The notes: generated from the letters alone by a model not told the origin. A DNA stretch of 64,000 nt from Vibrio cincinnatiensis DSM 19608 (GCF_900167345.1 NZ_FUXB01000002.1:124001-188000), one strand, 5' to 3'. Counted from the stretch's first letter, positions 29,984 through 39,533 are shown. Made by a program: numbers and translations.

Positions 29984-30463
29984 ATGTCTGACATTGCAAC
30001 CAGTATTGATGCGATTCAACCTATGGCTGACGCCACTTCTGGCTCCATTTGGGGTTATGTTGTAGGAGGAATCGTTTTGGTTCTTGCTGCGGGTTATTTT
30101 GGATTCAAAAAAATCAATCAACCCGCCTTTGTGATTAAACAGATGCGTAAACGCAATCGAAAAGAGATGCAAAAACAAGGGATGGAAAGCACCGAAGCCT
30201 TAGCGGATTTGGATCACCTTCTCGATGCGGTTCAACAATACGCCACTGATAACGGTATGACTGGAACCGCAATGGTTCAACTGCTCGCCCCTCTCAATGA
30301 TAAAGCCAAAGTAAATTCTGCCGCAGGTTTCTACCATGCGATGGCTTATATTGCGAAAAGCATTAATCAACCCCAGTTGGTCAAAAGCTTACAAAGTAAG
30401 TCAAAACAAGTAAAATCCAGCTCTCCACTGATGGCTGGGTTACTAAAACGCGCCGGCGTATGA
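29984..30463 (+). CDS. Unknown protein with one membrane helix
   Basis: I do not recognise this protein. It has 159 residues. After a polar N-terminus of about 22 residues there is one strong membrane helix (about 23-42, IWGYVVGGIVLVLAAGYFGF) followed by a positively charged stretch (KQMRKRNRKEMQKQG), so the C-terminal part should be cytoplasmic. The remaining 110 residues look helical, with a QQYATDNGMTG turn. A good AAGGA site precedes the ATG. It is not tied to either neighbour: it follows the pirin terminator and is separated from the copper operon by the CueR-type promoter. Confidence 0.7.
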   Translation: MSDIATSIDAIQPMADATSGSIWGYVVGGIVLVLAAGYFGFKKINQPAFVIKQMRKRNRKEMQKQGMESTEALADLDHLLDAVQQYATDNGMTGTAMVQLLAPLNDKAKVNSAAGFYHAMAYIAKSINQPQLVKSLQSKSKQVKSSSPLMAGLLKRAGV

Positions 30464-30491
30464 TCAAATAACCTGTCTCAATCAAAAAAAT

Positions 30492-30522
30492 TTGACCTTC
30501 CCCCAAGGGGAAGCTTTATACT
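30492..30522 (+). promoter_or_regulatory. CueR-type (MerR-family) copper promoter
   Basis: A -35 TTGACC (30492-30497) and a -10 TATACT (30517-30522) are 19 bp apart, the overlong spacer that MerR-type activators correct by twisting DNA. The spacer holds the perfect dyad CTTCCCC/GGGGAAG (30497-30503 and 30507-30513), close to CueR operators. It drives the copper operon starting at 30550. Confidence 0.85.
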
Positions 30523-30549
30523 TGGGACAGGTTTTTAGGATGGTTTACT

Positions 30550-30930
30550 ATGCACTCAACGTTTTTTCGCATCACATGGATATGGGTAATGCTGTCGGCG
30601 TTGCTTATTTCTAGTTTTGCTTCGAGTGCCCCATCCCATTCTACTCTGCATGACCACCATGCACCGCCCATGGCGCAAACTCACTGTGCAGAAAGTAGTC
30701 ACCTTACCCACTCACAAACTCCAATGCACCATGCGCCGTCAGATACCGAAGATTGCCGATCGTTAGCAAACGATAATTGCTGTCCCTCCATGTGCATAAA
30801 TGTGCCGATTCTTCTTAATCAACGGGTTCTTTCCGCAACCGACGTCCCTTTGACACATTATCAAATTACCCTAGTCTCTGGTGAGGTTATTCACCATACT
30901 CAAACCTTGTTTCGCCCTCCAATAGCGTAA
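30550..30930 (+). CDS. Small His/Cys-rich periplasmic protein of copper operon
   Basis: No known family is recognised. The protein has 126 residues, with a signal peptide (about 1-27, ending ASSA). The mature part is rich in metal-ligand residues: many His (HDHHAPPMAQTHC, HHAPSD), several Met and five Cys (THCAES, DCRS, NCCPSMC). It is the first gene after the CueR-type promoter and precedes cusCBA, so a role in periplasmic copper binding or sensing is likely, but this is inference from composition and place. AGGA lies nine bases before the ATG. Confidence 0.75.
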   Translation: MHSTFFRITWIWVMLSALLISSFASSAPSHSTLHDHHAPPMAQTHCAESSHLTHSQTPMHHAPSDTEDCRSLANDNCCPSMCINVPILLNQRVLSATDVPLTHYQITLVSGEVIHHTQTLFRPPIA

Positions 30931-31023
30931 TCCATCACGATTTCACCTTTGTTATCGCGTTCTGTCTCTTAACAACAGAACTCTATTTTGCTGCGCTTTA
31001 CGCGCTCAATTATGGATTACATC

Positions 31024-32394
31024 ATGAAGCTAAAACCCTGCATGCTTGCACTGCTTATTAGTGCATCGGCTTGGAATTCGCTACCTGCCTATGCTCAATC
31101 AACCGAGCAGGTAAATACAGCGTCTTCAGCCCATTTCATCACCTTATCGCAACTGATAGAGGTCGCCTTAAATCACGATGCTCAGCGCCAACAGTTCTAT
31201 GCTCAGGCACAAGCCACTCGAGAAATGGGCATCGCCAGTGCGACCCTCATGGATCCAAAACTAAGAATGGGCGTCACCGGTTTACCCGTTGATAACTTTG
31301 CCTTAGACCAAGATCCCATGACCAACCTTTCCATCGGCCTAATGCAGCAATTTGAGCGAGGAAATACCCTCAACTTACAGCAGGAAAAAGCCAGCCAACA
31401 AGCCGATGGCATTGAACTGCAAATTGCGGCTCGTGAACGAGAAGTCATCAATCGCCTCACCCAACTCTGGCTTGAACTGGGCTACCAGCAACATGCGGAG
31501 CGGCTTTTATTAGCAAACCAAAAGCTGATGAAAGAATTAGAAGGTGTGATTCGCACCAACTATTCTATCGGAAAAAACGAAGCTCAAGACTTACTCAATG
31601 CCCAACTGCTTGTCAGCCAATTAGATGAGAAACAGCAAGCAAACCAACAGATACAGCAACGTATTGTGTCACAAATGTCTGAATGGCTGGGTAGTGAATG
31701 GTTACTCAAGTCAGCCGCTTTTCAAGCGACCAATCAACTGGATTGGCAAGTATTGGATCAGCAGCTCAGCACAGTTTCATCTCATCAATATTTCTCGTTA
31801 CTCGCACAGCATCCAATGGTGAGAATCGCAGAAGCGAACATCGCTGTTAGCCAAACTCAGGTTAAGTTAGCAGAGCAATCTTATGCGCCTCAATTTGGTA
31901 TCGAAGTGATGTATGCCTACCGACAAGCGAACAATATGAAAGGAGAACCCGCGTCCGATCTCATTAGTGCCTATCTCACGATGGATATTCCACTCTTTAC
32001 GGGTAACCGTCAGGACCGAAGCCATGCAGCAGCTCAATATCAAGTGGGGGCAGCTCAGTCACAAAAAGATTTATTGCTTATGCAGATGAATGCCCAAGTC
32101 AATGCCTTGCTGGTAGACAAAACCTCGCTAGAACAGCGCCTAACACATTATCAAACCATGCTTAAACAGGCACGTTCTCGAACTCGTGCCGTTGAACGAG
32201 GCTACCAGAATAGTACCGCTCAATTTAATGATGTGATTAGTGCAACGCGAGATGAACTCGCCCTTGAACTAGAGCAGCAGCGCTTACTAACAGACTTAAA
32301 TCAGACCAAGAGTCAGCTTGCCATGCTACTAGGCGGTTTCCGCTATACGGTGGGTAAACCAACTCTCCCCACTATTCATACTCACCGCTTTTGA
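31024..32394 (+). CDS. cusC: Copper efflux outer-membrane factor, CusC-like
   Basis: TolC-family outer-membrane channel of the copper RND pump, 456 residues from the start used. I prefer the ATG at 31024 because it opens directly onto a signal peptide (MKLKPCMLALLISA...PAYA); 31012 and 30988 are in-frame alternatives and no strong ribosome-binding site decides. No lipobox follows, so unlike E. coli CusC it is probably not a lipoprotein. Two OEP-like repeats are seen, with long helices and the family motif PLFTGNRQDRSHAAAQYQ. It lies 93 bp after the small metal-binding gene and 13 bp before cusB. Confidence 0.85.
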   Translation: MKLKPCMLALLISASAWNSLPAYAQSTEQVNTASSAHFITLSQLIEVALNHDAQRQQFYAQAQATREMGIASATLMDPKLRMGVTGLPVDNFALDQDPMTNLSIGLMQQFERGNTLNLQQEKASQQADGIELQIAAREREVINRLTQLWLELGYQQHAERLLLANQKLMKELEGVIRTNYSIGKNEAQDLLNAQLLVSQLDEKQQANQQIQQRIVSQMSEWLGSEWLLKSAAFQATNQLDWQVLDQQLSTVSSHQYFSLLAQHPMVRIAEANIAVSQTQVKLAEQSYAPQFGIEVMYAYRQANNMKGEPASDLISAYLTMDIPLFTGNRQDRSHAAAQYQVGAAQSQKDLLLMQMNAQVNALLVDKTSLEQRLTHYQTMLKQARSRTRAVERGYQNSTAQFNDVISATRDELALELEQQRLLTDLNQTKSQLAMLLGGFRYTVGKPTLPTIHTHRF

Positions 32395-32407
32395 GTAAAG
32401 GAGTACA

Positions 32408-34120
32408 ATGATGAAAACATTACCCATTGCCGCCATCACTTTATTGATTGGAACCCTACTAGGTTTTAGTGCCAGTCACTATCTCATCGGTAACGAGAGG
32501 ATGATGACTCATGATCATTCATCCTCCCAAAACAGCAAAGAACCGCTTTATTGGGTTGCTCCTATGGATCCAAACTATAGACGAGACAGACCGGGTAAAT
32601 CCCCAATGGGGATGGATCTCATTCCTGTGTATGCCGAAGAGGCTTCTCCAACACGTGACCAACCGGGCACCGTCCACATCGATCCTGCGGTTGAAAATAA
32701 TCTGGGGGTCAAAACCGCCAACGTCGAATTCTCCAAACTCTCTCCTCGTATCGAAACCGTCGGCTACATTGCCTTCGACGAAAGCCAGTTGTGGCAAACA
32801 AACGTGCGCGTGTCTGGCTGGGTCGAAAAACTCTATATCAATGCGGTCGGAGAAAAAGTCAATAAAGGTGACGTGCTGTTTACGCTCTACTCTCCTGAAT
32901 TGATTAAAGCGCAAGAAGAACTGCTCAATGCAAAACGTACCGGCCGAGATGGGTTGATTCAAGGAGCAACAGAACGGCTGATTTCGCTGGGTGTCGATCG
33001 AGACCAAATTCGACAGTTAATTCGCCGAGGCAAAGCCTCTCAAACTATTGAAATAAAAGCGCTGGCTAATGGGGTGATCGCCAGCCTGAATATACGTGAA
33101 GGCGGCTTTCTCTCTCCCGCTCAAGCGGTGATCAGCGCTGGACCTTTAGAAGAAGTTTGGGTGGAGGCGGAAGTGTTTGAACGACAAGCCCATTGGATAA
33201 GCAAAGGCAGCCAAGCGACGATGACCTTAGATTCTCTACCGGGTAGGGAGTGGCAAGGGGAAGTGGATTATGTCTACCCGATTCTCGATCCGAAAACACG
33301 TACCCTACGTATGCGGCTCAAATTCACCAACCCCAATGGTGAGTTGAAACCCAATATGTTCGCTAACCTAACGCTGCAACCCATCAGTGATTCCAAGGTC
33401 CTGACGGTTCCGAAATCGGCCGTCATTCGCTCAGGTGGCATGACACGCGTGGTGCTTGCACAAGGGCAAGGAAAATATCGTTCGGTACGCATTAAAACCG
33501 GCCAAGAAGCGGGCGATAAAATTGAAATTTTACAAGGGTTAACCCTGCAAGATCGCATCGTCACGTCGGCGCATTTTATGCTCGATTCAGAATCGAGCCA
33601 ACGTGCTGACCTCTCTCGTATTCACGGCATTGAGGCACCAGCACAAACGGTTTGGGCTAAAGGTGAAATCACCGACATCATGCTCAGCCACCAAATGTTA
33701 ACGCTCGTCCATCAACCGATCCCTGAGTGGAACTGGCCGGGAATGACGATGAATTTCACCGTGGCACAAGGGGTCGATCTACACGGATTAAGTCAAGGGC
33801 AAGCGATTGAGTTTGAGATGGAAAAAACGCCCTCCGACCAATATCAAATCATTGCCATCAAAGCCGATGACCGTGTTGTCGCGGGTGAAGTGTGGATTAA
33901 AGGCGATATCTCTATGCTGATGGCCGATTTTGGCATGGTCACCTTGTCACACCTAGCTGTTCCTGAATGGAATTGGGAAGCTGGTGAGCTCAATTTTTCC
34001 GTGGGCGACGAGATCAACCTTTCCGATTTTAAACAAGGAGAGAAGGTACAATTTCTCGTTGCCAGAAACGGTTCTGACTACGTTCTGAAACAGCTCAAAG
34101 AACAAGGAGAACAGCTATGA
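32408..34120 (+). CDS. cusB: Copper efflux adaptor CusB with two CusF-like domains
   Basis: Periplasmic adaptor of the CusCBA copper pump, 570 residues. Order: membrane anchor (about 5-25); a heavy-metal-binding domain (about 47-76) with YWVAPMDPNY and SPMGMDLIPVY; the HlyD-type lipoyl, hairpin and barrel core (to about 400); then two tandem CusF-like domains (about 412-488 and 494-570). Domain 1 keeps the CusF ligand pattern His435, Trp443, Met446, Met448 in HQPIPEWNWPGMTM. Domain 2 keeps His515 and Trp523, but the Met positions are Gly526 and Leu528, so it probably cannot bind Cu(I) in the same way. The adaptor and chaperone are thus one protein. The stop overlaps cusA by 4 bp. Confidence 0.92.
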   Translation: MMKTLPIAAITLLIGTLLGFSASHYLIGNERMMTHDHSSSQNSKEPLYWVAPMDPNYRRDRPGKSPMGMDLIPVYAEEASPTRDQPGTVHIDPAVENNLGVKTANVEFSKLSPRIETVGYIAFDESQLWQTNVRVSGWVEKLYINAVGEKVNKGDVLFTLYSPELIKAQEELLNAKRTGRDGLIQGATERLISLGVDRDQIRQLIRRGKASQTIEIKALANGVIASLNIREGGFLSPAQAVISAGPLEEVWVEAEVFERQAHWISKGSQATMTLDSLPGREWQGEVDYVYPILDPKTRTLRMRLKFTNPNGELKPNMFANLTLQPISDSKVLTVPKSAVIRSGGMTRVVLAQGQGKYRSVRIKTGQEAGDKIEILQGLTLQDRIVTSAHFMLDSESSQRADLSRIHGIEAPAQTVWAKGEITDIMLSHQMLTLVHQPIPEWNWPGMTMNFTVAQGVDLHGLSQGQAIEFEMEKTPSDQYQIIAIKADDRVVAGEVWIKGDISMLMADFGMVTLSHLAVPEWNWEAGELNFSVGDEINLSDFKQGEKVQFLVARNGSDYVLKQLKEQGEQL

Positions 34121-37100
34121 TTAGCGCCATTATCCGCTGGTCGATCAACAACCGCTTTTTGGTGTTAATCGCCACGTTATTTCTTGTTTTAGGGGGCTTA
34201 TATAGCGTTAAAAATACGCCCGTGGATGCCCTCCCCGATCTCTCAGATGTGCAAGTCATCATCAAAACCAGTTACCCCGGGCAAGCACCGCAAGTGGTGG
34301 AAGATCAAGTCACCTATCCATTAACCACCGCCATGCTGGCCGTTCCGGGTGCAGAAACGGTTCGCGGTTATTCGTTTTTTGGTGATTCTTACGTCTACAT
34401 TATTTTTAATGATCACACTGATATGTATTGGGCACGTTCGCGGGTGTTGGAATACCTCAGCCAAGTCGCCCCAAAACTGCCACCCAGTGCAAAACCAACG
34501 CTTGGCCCTGATGCTACAGGGGTCGGTTGGATTTACAGTTATGTGCTGCAAGATAAAACAGGCCAGCACGATCTGGCTCAGTTAAGAAGCCTGCAAGACT
34601 GGTTCTTAAAATATGAGCTACAAACCGTCGCAGGAGTCTCCGAAGTCGCCACCGTCGGCGGTATGGTTAAGCAATATCAGGTCCAGATTGATCCCGCCAA
34701 ATTACGGGCCTATAACTTGACCCTACAACAGGTCAACATGGCGATTCAAAATGGTAACCAAGAAAGCGGAGCTTCGGTGATAGAAGTGGCCGAAGCGGAA
34801 CATATGGTACGCACAACCGGTTACCTTACCAGCATTGAAGATATCCAATCACTGCCATTAAAAGTTACGGAGCGAGGCACACCTTTACTTCTCGGAGAGA
34901 TTGCCGACATCAATATCGGGCCACAAATGCGGCGCGGCATTTCGGAACTGAACGGTGAAGGCGAAGCGGTAGGTGGTGTTATCGTGATGCGCTTTGGTGA
35001 AAATGCCAGTCAGGTCATTGATAATGTCAAAGCTAAACTCGCCACATTACAAAACAGCTTACCCGAAGGGGTTGAGATTGTGACCACTTACGATCGTTCG
35101 ACTCTCATTAATGCAGCGGTAGATAATTTATGGCAGAAGCTGACTGAAGAGTTTATCGTGGTAGCGATAGTCTGTGCCTTATTTCTTTTCCATATCCGCT
35201 CCTCCTTAGTGATTGTCCTCAGTTTACCCGTTGGTATCTTGAGCGCTTTCATCGTAATGCATTGGCAAGGTATTAACGCCAACATCATGTCACTTGGCGG
35301 AATTGCCATTGCGATTGGCGCGATGGTAGATGGCGCTATTGTGATGATAGAAAATGTTCATAAACATATTGAGCGGACACCTTTAACCGATAAAAATCGC
35401 TGGCAGGTAATAGGTAAAGCCGCAGAAGAAGTCGGGGCTCCCCTCTTTTTCTCGCTGCTTATCATCACGTTAAGCTTTGTCCCTGTTTTTGCGCTCCAAG
35501 GGCAAGAGGGAAAAATGTTTTCTCCTCTCGCGTTCACCAAAACCTATGCTATGGCCGCAGCCGCTGGGCTTGCCATTACTTTAGTACCTGTACTCATGGG
35601 GTATTTTATTCGAGGAAAGGTACAACCTGAGCATAAAAACCCGCTCAATCGAGGGATTATCGCTCTCTATCGCCCTTTACTCAATCTAAGCCTACGCTAT
35701 CCAAAATCCATCATTGTCTTGGCTTTAGCGCTCATGGCATCGGCTTACTACCCAACCCGCCAGCTTGGTAGCGAATTCATCCCACCTTTAGATGAGGGGG
35801 ACTTGATGTATATGCCAACCACGTATCCGGGAATTTCTATCGGTAAGGCTCGAGAGTTATTGCAACAAACCAATAAACTCATCAAAACGGTACCGGAAGT
35901 CGAAACGGTTTGGGGGAAAATAGGCCGAGCCGATACCGCGACAGATCCCGCTCCCCTGACGATGATTGAAAGTGTGATTCAATTAAAACCGAAAGATCAA
36001 TGGCGTGATGGGGTTACCAGCGAATCACTGCGTAGAGAATTTAATGAATTAGTGCAATTCCCCGGTTTAACCAATGCTTGGGTCATGCCGATCAAAACAC
36101 GTATCGACATGTTGGCGACCGGAATAAAAACACCAATAGGCATCAAAATCGCTGGGCCAGATCTTCAGGTCATTGAAAAAATTGGGGCGGAACTTGAACC
36201 TTTACTTCAACAGATCTCCGGTACCGCTTCTGTCTATGCTGAACGTGTTGCTGGCGGACGTTACGTAACCATTGACATAAAACGACGGGCCGCTGCTCGT
36301 TACGGCCTAAACATTAACGATATTCAGCAGGTGGTTTCAACCGCGGTGGGAGGCATGAATGTCGGCGAAACCATTGAAGGGTTAGAACGCTACCCAATTA
36401 ACGTTCGCTACCCACAAGACTACCGTGATTCGGTTGTCAAACTGCAAAACCTCCCCCTTGTTACACCCAATGGGGCCCGTATTGCACTGGCTGATGTTGC
36501 AGATATCCGTTATGAGGATGGTCCACCGATGATCAAAACCGAAAATGCTCGCCCGAACGGCTGGGTATTTGTCGATATTGATGGACGAGATCTCGGCTCT
36601 TACGTTCAAGAAGCGCAGCAAGTCGTAGCACAACAACTGCTATTGCCTACAGGGTATTCATTAGCATGGTCTGGACAATATGAATATATGGAACGAGCTA
36701 AAGCGCGGCTAAGTATTGTTATACCCATCACGCTGGCCATCATTATGCTGCTGCTCTACTTCAGTTTCCGCCGTTTAGGCGAAGTTCTGATCATCATGGG
36801 AACGCTTCCTCTTGCCATGGTAGGAGGGCTCTGGTTGATGCACTACCTCGGTTATAACTTCTCAATTGCGGTTGGCGTAGGCTTTATTGCGCTAGCGGGG
36901 GTGGCCGTGGAAATTGGGGTGATCATGCTGGTGTATCTCAATCAAGCTTGGCATGACCGAAAACGGCAGGTCGAAGAAGTTGGCCAGCCTCTTCAGTCTC
37001 ACGATCTCACCGAAGCCATTAACCAAGGTGCAGGTCTGCGTGTTCGACCAATAATGATGACGGTACTGACTGTTATTATCGGCTTAATTCCCATTATGTA

Positions 37101-37242
37101 TGGAGACGGAGCCGGTTCAGAAGTGATGCAACGTATCGCCGCCCCGATGATTGGAGGGATGGCATCAGCACTACTACTCACACTATTAGTGCTACCCGCA
37201 ACCTTTAAGTTATGGAAAAACAAAGAACTCTCTCAACGCTAA
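34117..37242 (+). CDS. cusA: Copper/silver RND transporter CusA
   Basis: Heavy-metal RND pump of 1041 residues. Diagnostic features are the N-terminus NRFLVLIATLFLVLGGLYSV with NTPVDALPDLSDVQVII, the TM4 charge IAIAIGAMVDGAIVMIEN used for proton relay, and the methionines of the periplasmic cleft in YMPTTYPGIS, APLTMIES and RIDMLATGIKTP, which correspond to the Cu(I)/Ag(I) path of CusA. It starts inside the cusB stop (ATGA). With CusB and CusC it exports Cu(I) from periplasm and cytoplasm across the outer membrane. Confidence 0.95.
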   Translation: MISAIIRWSINNRFLVLIATLFLVLGGLYSVKNTPVDALPDLSDVQVIIKTSYPGQAPQVVEDQVTYPLTTAMLAVPGAETVRGYSFFGDSYVYIIFNDHTDMYWARSRVLEYLSQVAPKLPPSAKPTLGPDATGVGWIYSYVLQDKTGQHDLAQLRSLQDWFLKYELQTVAGVSEVATVGGMVKQYQVQIDPAKLRAYNLTLQQVNMAIQNGNQESGASVIEVAEAEHMVRTTGYLTSIEDIQSLPLKVTERGTPLLLGEIADINIGPQMRRGISELNGEGEAVGGVIVMRFGENASQVIDNVKAKLATLQNSLPEGVEIVTTYDRSTLINAAVDNLWQKLTEEFIVVAIVCALFLFHIRSSLVIVLSLPVGILSAFIVMHWQGINANIMSLGGIAIAIGAMVDGAIVMIENVHKHIERTPLTDKNRWQVIGKAAEEVGAPLFFSLLIITLSFVPVFALQGQEGKMFSPLAFTKTYAMAAAAGLAITLVPVLMGYFIRGKVQPEHKNPLNRGIIALYRPLLNLSLRYPKSIIVLALALMASAYYPTRQLGSEFIPPLDEGDLMYMPTTYPGISIGKARELLQQTNKLIKTVPEVETVWGKIGRADTATDPAPLTMIESVIQLKPKDQWRDGVTSESLRREFNELVQFPGLTNAWVMPIKTRIDMLATGIKTPIGIKIAGPDLQVIEKIGAELEPLLQQISGTASVYAERVAGGRYVTIDIKRRAAARYGLNINDIQQVVSTAVGGMNVGETIEGLERYPINVRYPQDYRDSVVKLQNLPLVTPNGARIALADVADIRYEDGPPMIKTENARPNGWVFVDIDGRDLGSYVQEAQQVVAQQLLLPTGYSLAWSGQYEYMERAKARLSIVIPITLAIIMLLLYFSFRRLGEVLIIMGTLPLAMVGGLWLMHYLGYNFSIAVGVGFIALAGVAVEIGVIMLVYLNQAWHDRKRQVEEVGQPLQSHDLTEAINQGAGLRVRPIMMTVLTVIIGLIPIMYGDGAGSEVMQRIAAPMIGGMASALLLTLLVLPATFKLWKNKELSQR

Positions 37243-37288
37243 CGGGATTAACGATTATCCCAATAGGACAAACATAAAAGGACATGAT

Positions 37289-37828
37289 ATGAAAACTATT
37301 TTATTAACTATCACGTTGGCACTCAGTGCCAATACCGCTTACGCGGCAAAAACAGAGCACACACACCAAGCTCACGGTAAGGCTTCCCATCACTCAATGG
37401 AGCATAACAACATCAAAATGGATCACTCAAAGATGGCAGGAATGACAGAGATGTCTGAAGTGGGTATGCCAGCAAAAGGGGCCAAGCCCGATAAAGTCGT
37501 TCATGTCATATTAAGTGATGACAGAAAGATCACGTTTAAAAGAGAGGTCACCATCGAGCCCAATGATGTTGTTCAATTTGTGATAATGAATACCGGAAAG
37601 ATTGCTCATGAGTTTGCGATTGGTTCAGTCAAAGAGCAGTTGGAGCATCGCAAAATGATGCGCACCATGACCATGCTCCACGATCACGACTCAGGCCGAT
37701 CCGTCACGGTTGCTCCCGGTAAAGCCAAGCAATTACTCTGGCATTTTCATGGTGAACGAAAAGTCGAACTGGCCTGTAATCTCCCCGGTCACGCAGAAGC
37801 AGGCATGGTAAAACACATTCAGCTCTAA
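37289..37828 (+). CDS. copI: Periplasmic cupredoxin, CopI-like
   Basis: Exported copper protein of 179 residues: signal peptide (1-19, ending AYA), a His/Met-rich linker (HTHQAHGKASHHSMEH, MDHSKMAGMTEM) and a cupredoxin domain (about 65-179). The type 1 copper ligands are visible as His in GKIAHEFAIG and the C-terminal CNLPGHAEAGM group (Cys, His, Met). CopI proteins protect the periplasm from copper in related bacteria. It is the last gene of the copper operon, 46 bp after cusA, and is followed by a terminator. Confidence 0.87.
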   Translation: MKTILLTITLALSANTAYAAKTEHTHQAHGKASHHSMEHNNIKMDHSKMAGMTEMSEVGMPAKGAKPDKVVHVILSDDRKITFKREVTIEPNDVVQFVIMNTGKIAHEFAIGSVKEQLEHRKMMRTMTMLHDHDSGRSVTVAPGKAKQLLWHFHGERKVELACNLPGHAEAGMVKHIQL

Positions 37829-37840
37829 TTGAAAAAACGC

Positions 37841-37866
37841 AGGGAGCCTAAAACTGGCTCCCTTTT
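37841..37866 (+). terminator. Terminator of copper operon
   Basis: An 8-bp stem (37841-37848 with 37856-37863), 7-nt loop and T-run to 37866, between convergent copI and the TpsB-type gene. Confidence 0.85.
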
Positions 37867-37883
37867 CTGCTTCAACAACATAA

Positions 37884-39533
37884 CTACAACTGCCAAACAA
37901 TTTTCAGATTATAAATACCACCAGAATGCCTATCACGATCACGCATGGGTTCAGCATATTCTAAAGCAATATTCACATTGTTACTGAACCCCATTTCTGA
38001 ACCTATCGCAAAAGAGGCAATATCATCATGAGACAAAATAGAAGGGGAAATATCATCAACATAAGCATAATCAACAACCAGATAAGGGTTAAAATGATAT
38101 TCTCTTAATTGCAGTTTTTTCATCACTTTGACTTCTGCCCCCACCCCTCGATCCCCTTTCAATTCACCTTCTTTATAACCTCGGCCATAATAAAAGCCAC
38201 CATAGCTGGGTTGCTGGCTCGAAACCAAACGATCCTGACTGTATATGGCATTCGCTTTAAAAGACATTACCCAGCGGGTATTGGTTTCATAAGAGCCATA
38301 AAGGTTCGCTTCATAAAAGAAAAAACCTTCGTCATAGCGGTCAGGGCGATTAATTTCAGATTGATAGTCAAACCAAGGTGTAATACTGGTATTTACCCCC
38401 AAATTCGTAAAAAAAATCATGGACTCTTTGATTTTATAATAATCAATATAAAGATTAGCCAAACCATAATGGATCTTTTCATTTAATGAACCTAATGAAT
38501 GAAAATCATATTTCCGTGACTCTTTCTCGTATAAAACGCTAGATTTCAAAAGCAGCTGTTGATCTTGCCGAATCAGCATAGGATAAGAGAGTGTCAAGCT
38601 GATACTTTTCCGATTAAGGTGATGGCTGTAATCTATTTCTCCATGATTAAGTGCCAGTGTTTCTCTGTTTTCATCTGAGAAATAATCCGCCATCAACCTC
38701 GTTTTCAAACCATTCCTCTGCCAATCACTCTGTATGGCCACAGAATAGTATTCCGCATTATCTTGACGTTCTAACGGCACCAACCCTGATACGGTAAACG
38801 TATCGACATAACCCAGAGCCGGACGAGTATGTAGCCCTACCGACATATTTTTATCCGCATTTTTCTGAGAAGAAAAGCCAATAAAAGGTTCAAATATCTG
38901 CCTGTTTTTGACCTCAGCTCGAATACTGGTTGCACCTGACAAGGTTTTGGGCCGCGGTAAAGCAATAGAGAAACGGTAGCCCGGAATCTGATTAAGAAGA
39001 TAAACCGCTCTATCTAAACGCGTTTGAGTCAACGGACGCTCATTAGTTAAAGGTTCAAGAATATGCGCGACCCTTTCCTTGAGTGATGGATGATCGGCAA
39101 TAATTTCTGTTCTTGCGATATACCCTTCAACTAAGGTGATAGTGAGCTTTCCATCCACAAAATGATTTCTCTGGATAGTTGCATAAGATAAGGCAAATCC
39201 TTGTTCTTGATATAACTGGTTCACTCGCACTAATGCATTCTTTAATAAATGCTCTGAATAAGGTTGATGAATAAGAAAATCCACCACTTTGGCTAAATCT
39301 GTTAATTCAACGGCTCCCCCACCAAGAAAATGGATGGATGATATTATGCTAAAATCCTTTTCTGCTGATATATCCAAAGGTATAGGTTCGATATCAGCTT
39401 GTGAATAAATCTGCTGTTCATAAACCTCCTTTCCCTTCGGTTTGACGATCAAAGGTGGCTCATTGGCTCGGCTCATAAGTGGAAACGTGAACAGAGCAAA
39501 TAAGAGCCAAACGATCAAGTGGTTTTTTATCAT
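37884..39533 (-). CDS. TpsB-type outer-membrane transporter (ShlB/FhaC family)
   Basis: Outer-membrane protein of 549 residues with two-partner-secretion transporter layout. The start at 39533 has AGAGG eight bases upstream and opens with a signal peptide (ending SRA). A POTRA-like region (about 60-195) reads KNALVRVNQLYQEQGFALSYATIQ and VDGKLTITLVEGYI. The 16-strand barrel follows, with the loop-6 motif GRGYKEGELKGDRGVGAEV typical of FhaC. It lies 60 bp after a lipoprotein gene on the same strand. No filamentous-haemagglutinin-like TpsA is present in the window, so its substrate is unknown; the lipoprotein is the only candidate partner. Confidence 0.87.
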   Translation of the reverse strand: MIKNHLIVWLLFALFTFPLMSRANEPPLIVKPKGKEVYEQQIYSQADIEPIPLDISAEKDFSIISSIHFLGGGAVELTDLAKVVDFLIHQPYSEHLLKNALVRVNQLYQEQGFALSYATIQRNHFVDGKLTITLVEGYIARTEIIADHPSLKERVAHILEPLTNERPLTQTRLDRAVYLLNQIPGYRFSIALPRPKTLSGATSIRAEVKNRQIFEPFIGFSSQKNADKNMSVGLHTRPALGYVDTFTVSGLVPLERQDNAEYYSVAIQSDWQRNGLKTRLMADYFSDENRETLALNHGEIDYSHHLNRKSISLTLSYPMLIRQDQQLLLKSSVLYEKESRKYDFHSLGSLNEKIHYGLANLYIDYYKIKESMIFFTNLGVNTSITPWFDYQSEINRPDRYDEGFFFYEANLYGSYETNTRWVMSFKANAIYSQDRLVSSQQPSYGGFYYGRGYKEGELKGDRGVGAEVKVMKKLQLREYHFNPYLVVDYAYVDDISPSILSHDDIASFAIGSEMGFSNNVNIALEYAEPMRDRDRHSGGIYNLKIVWQL

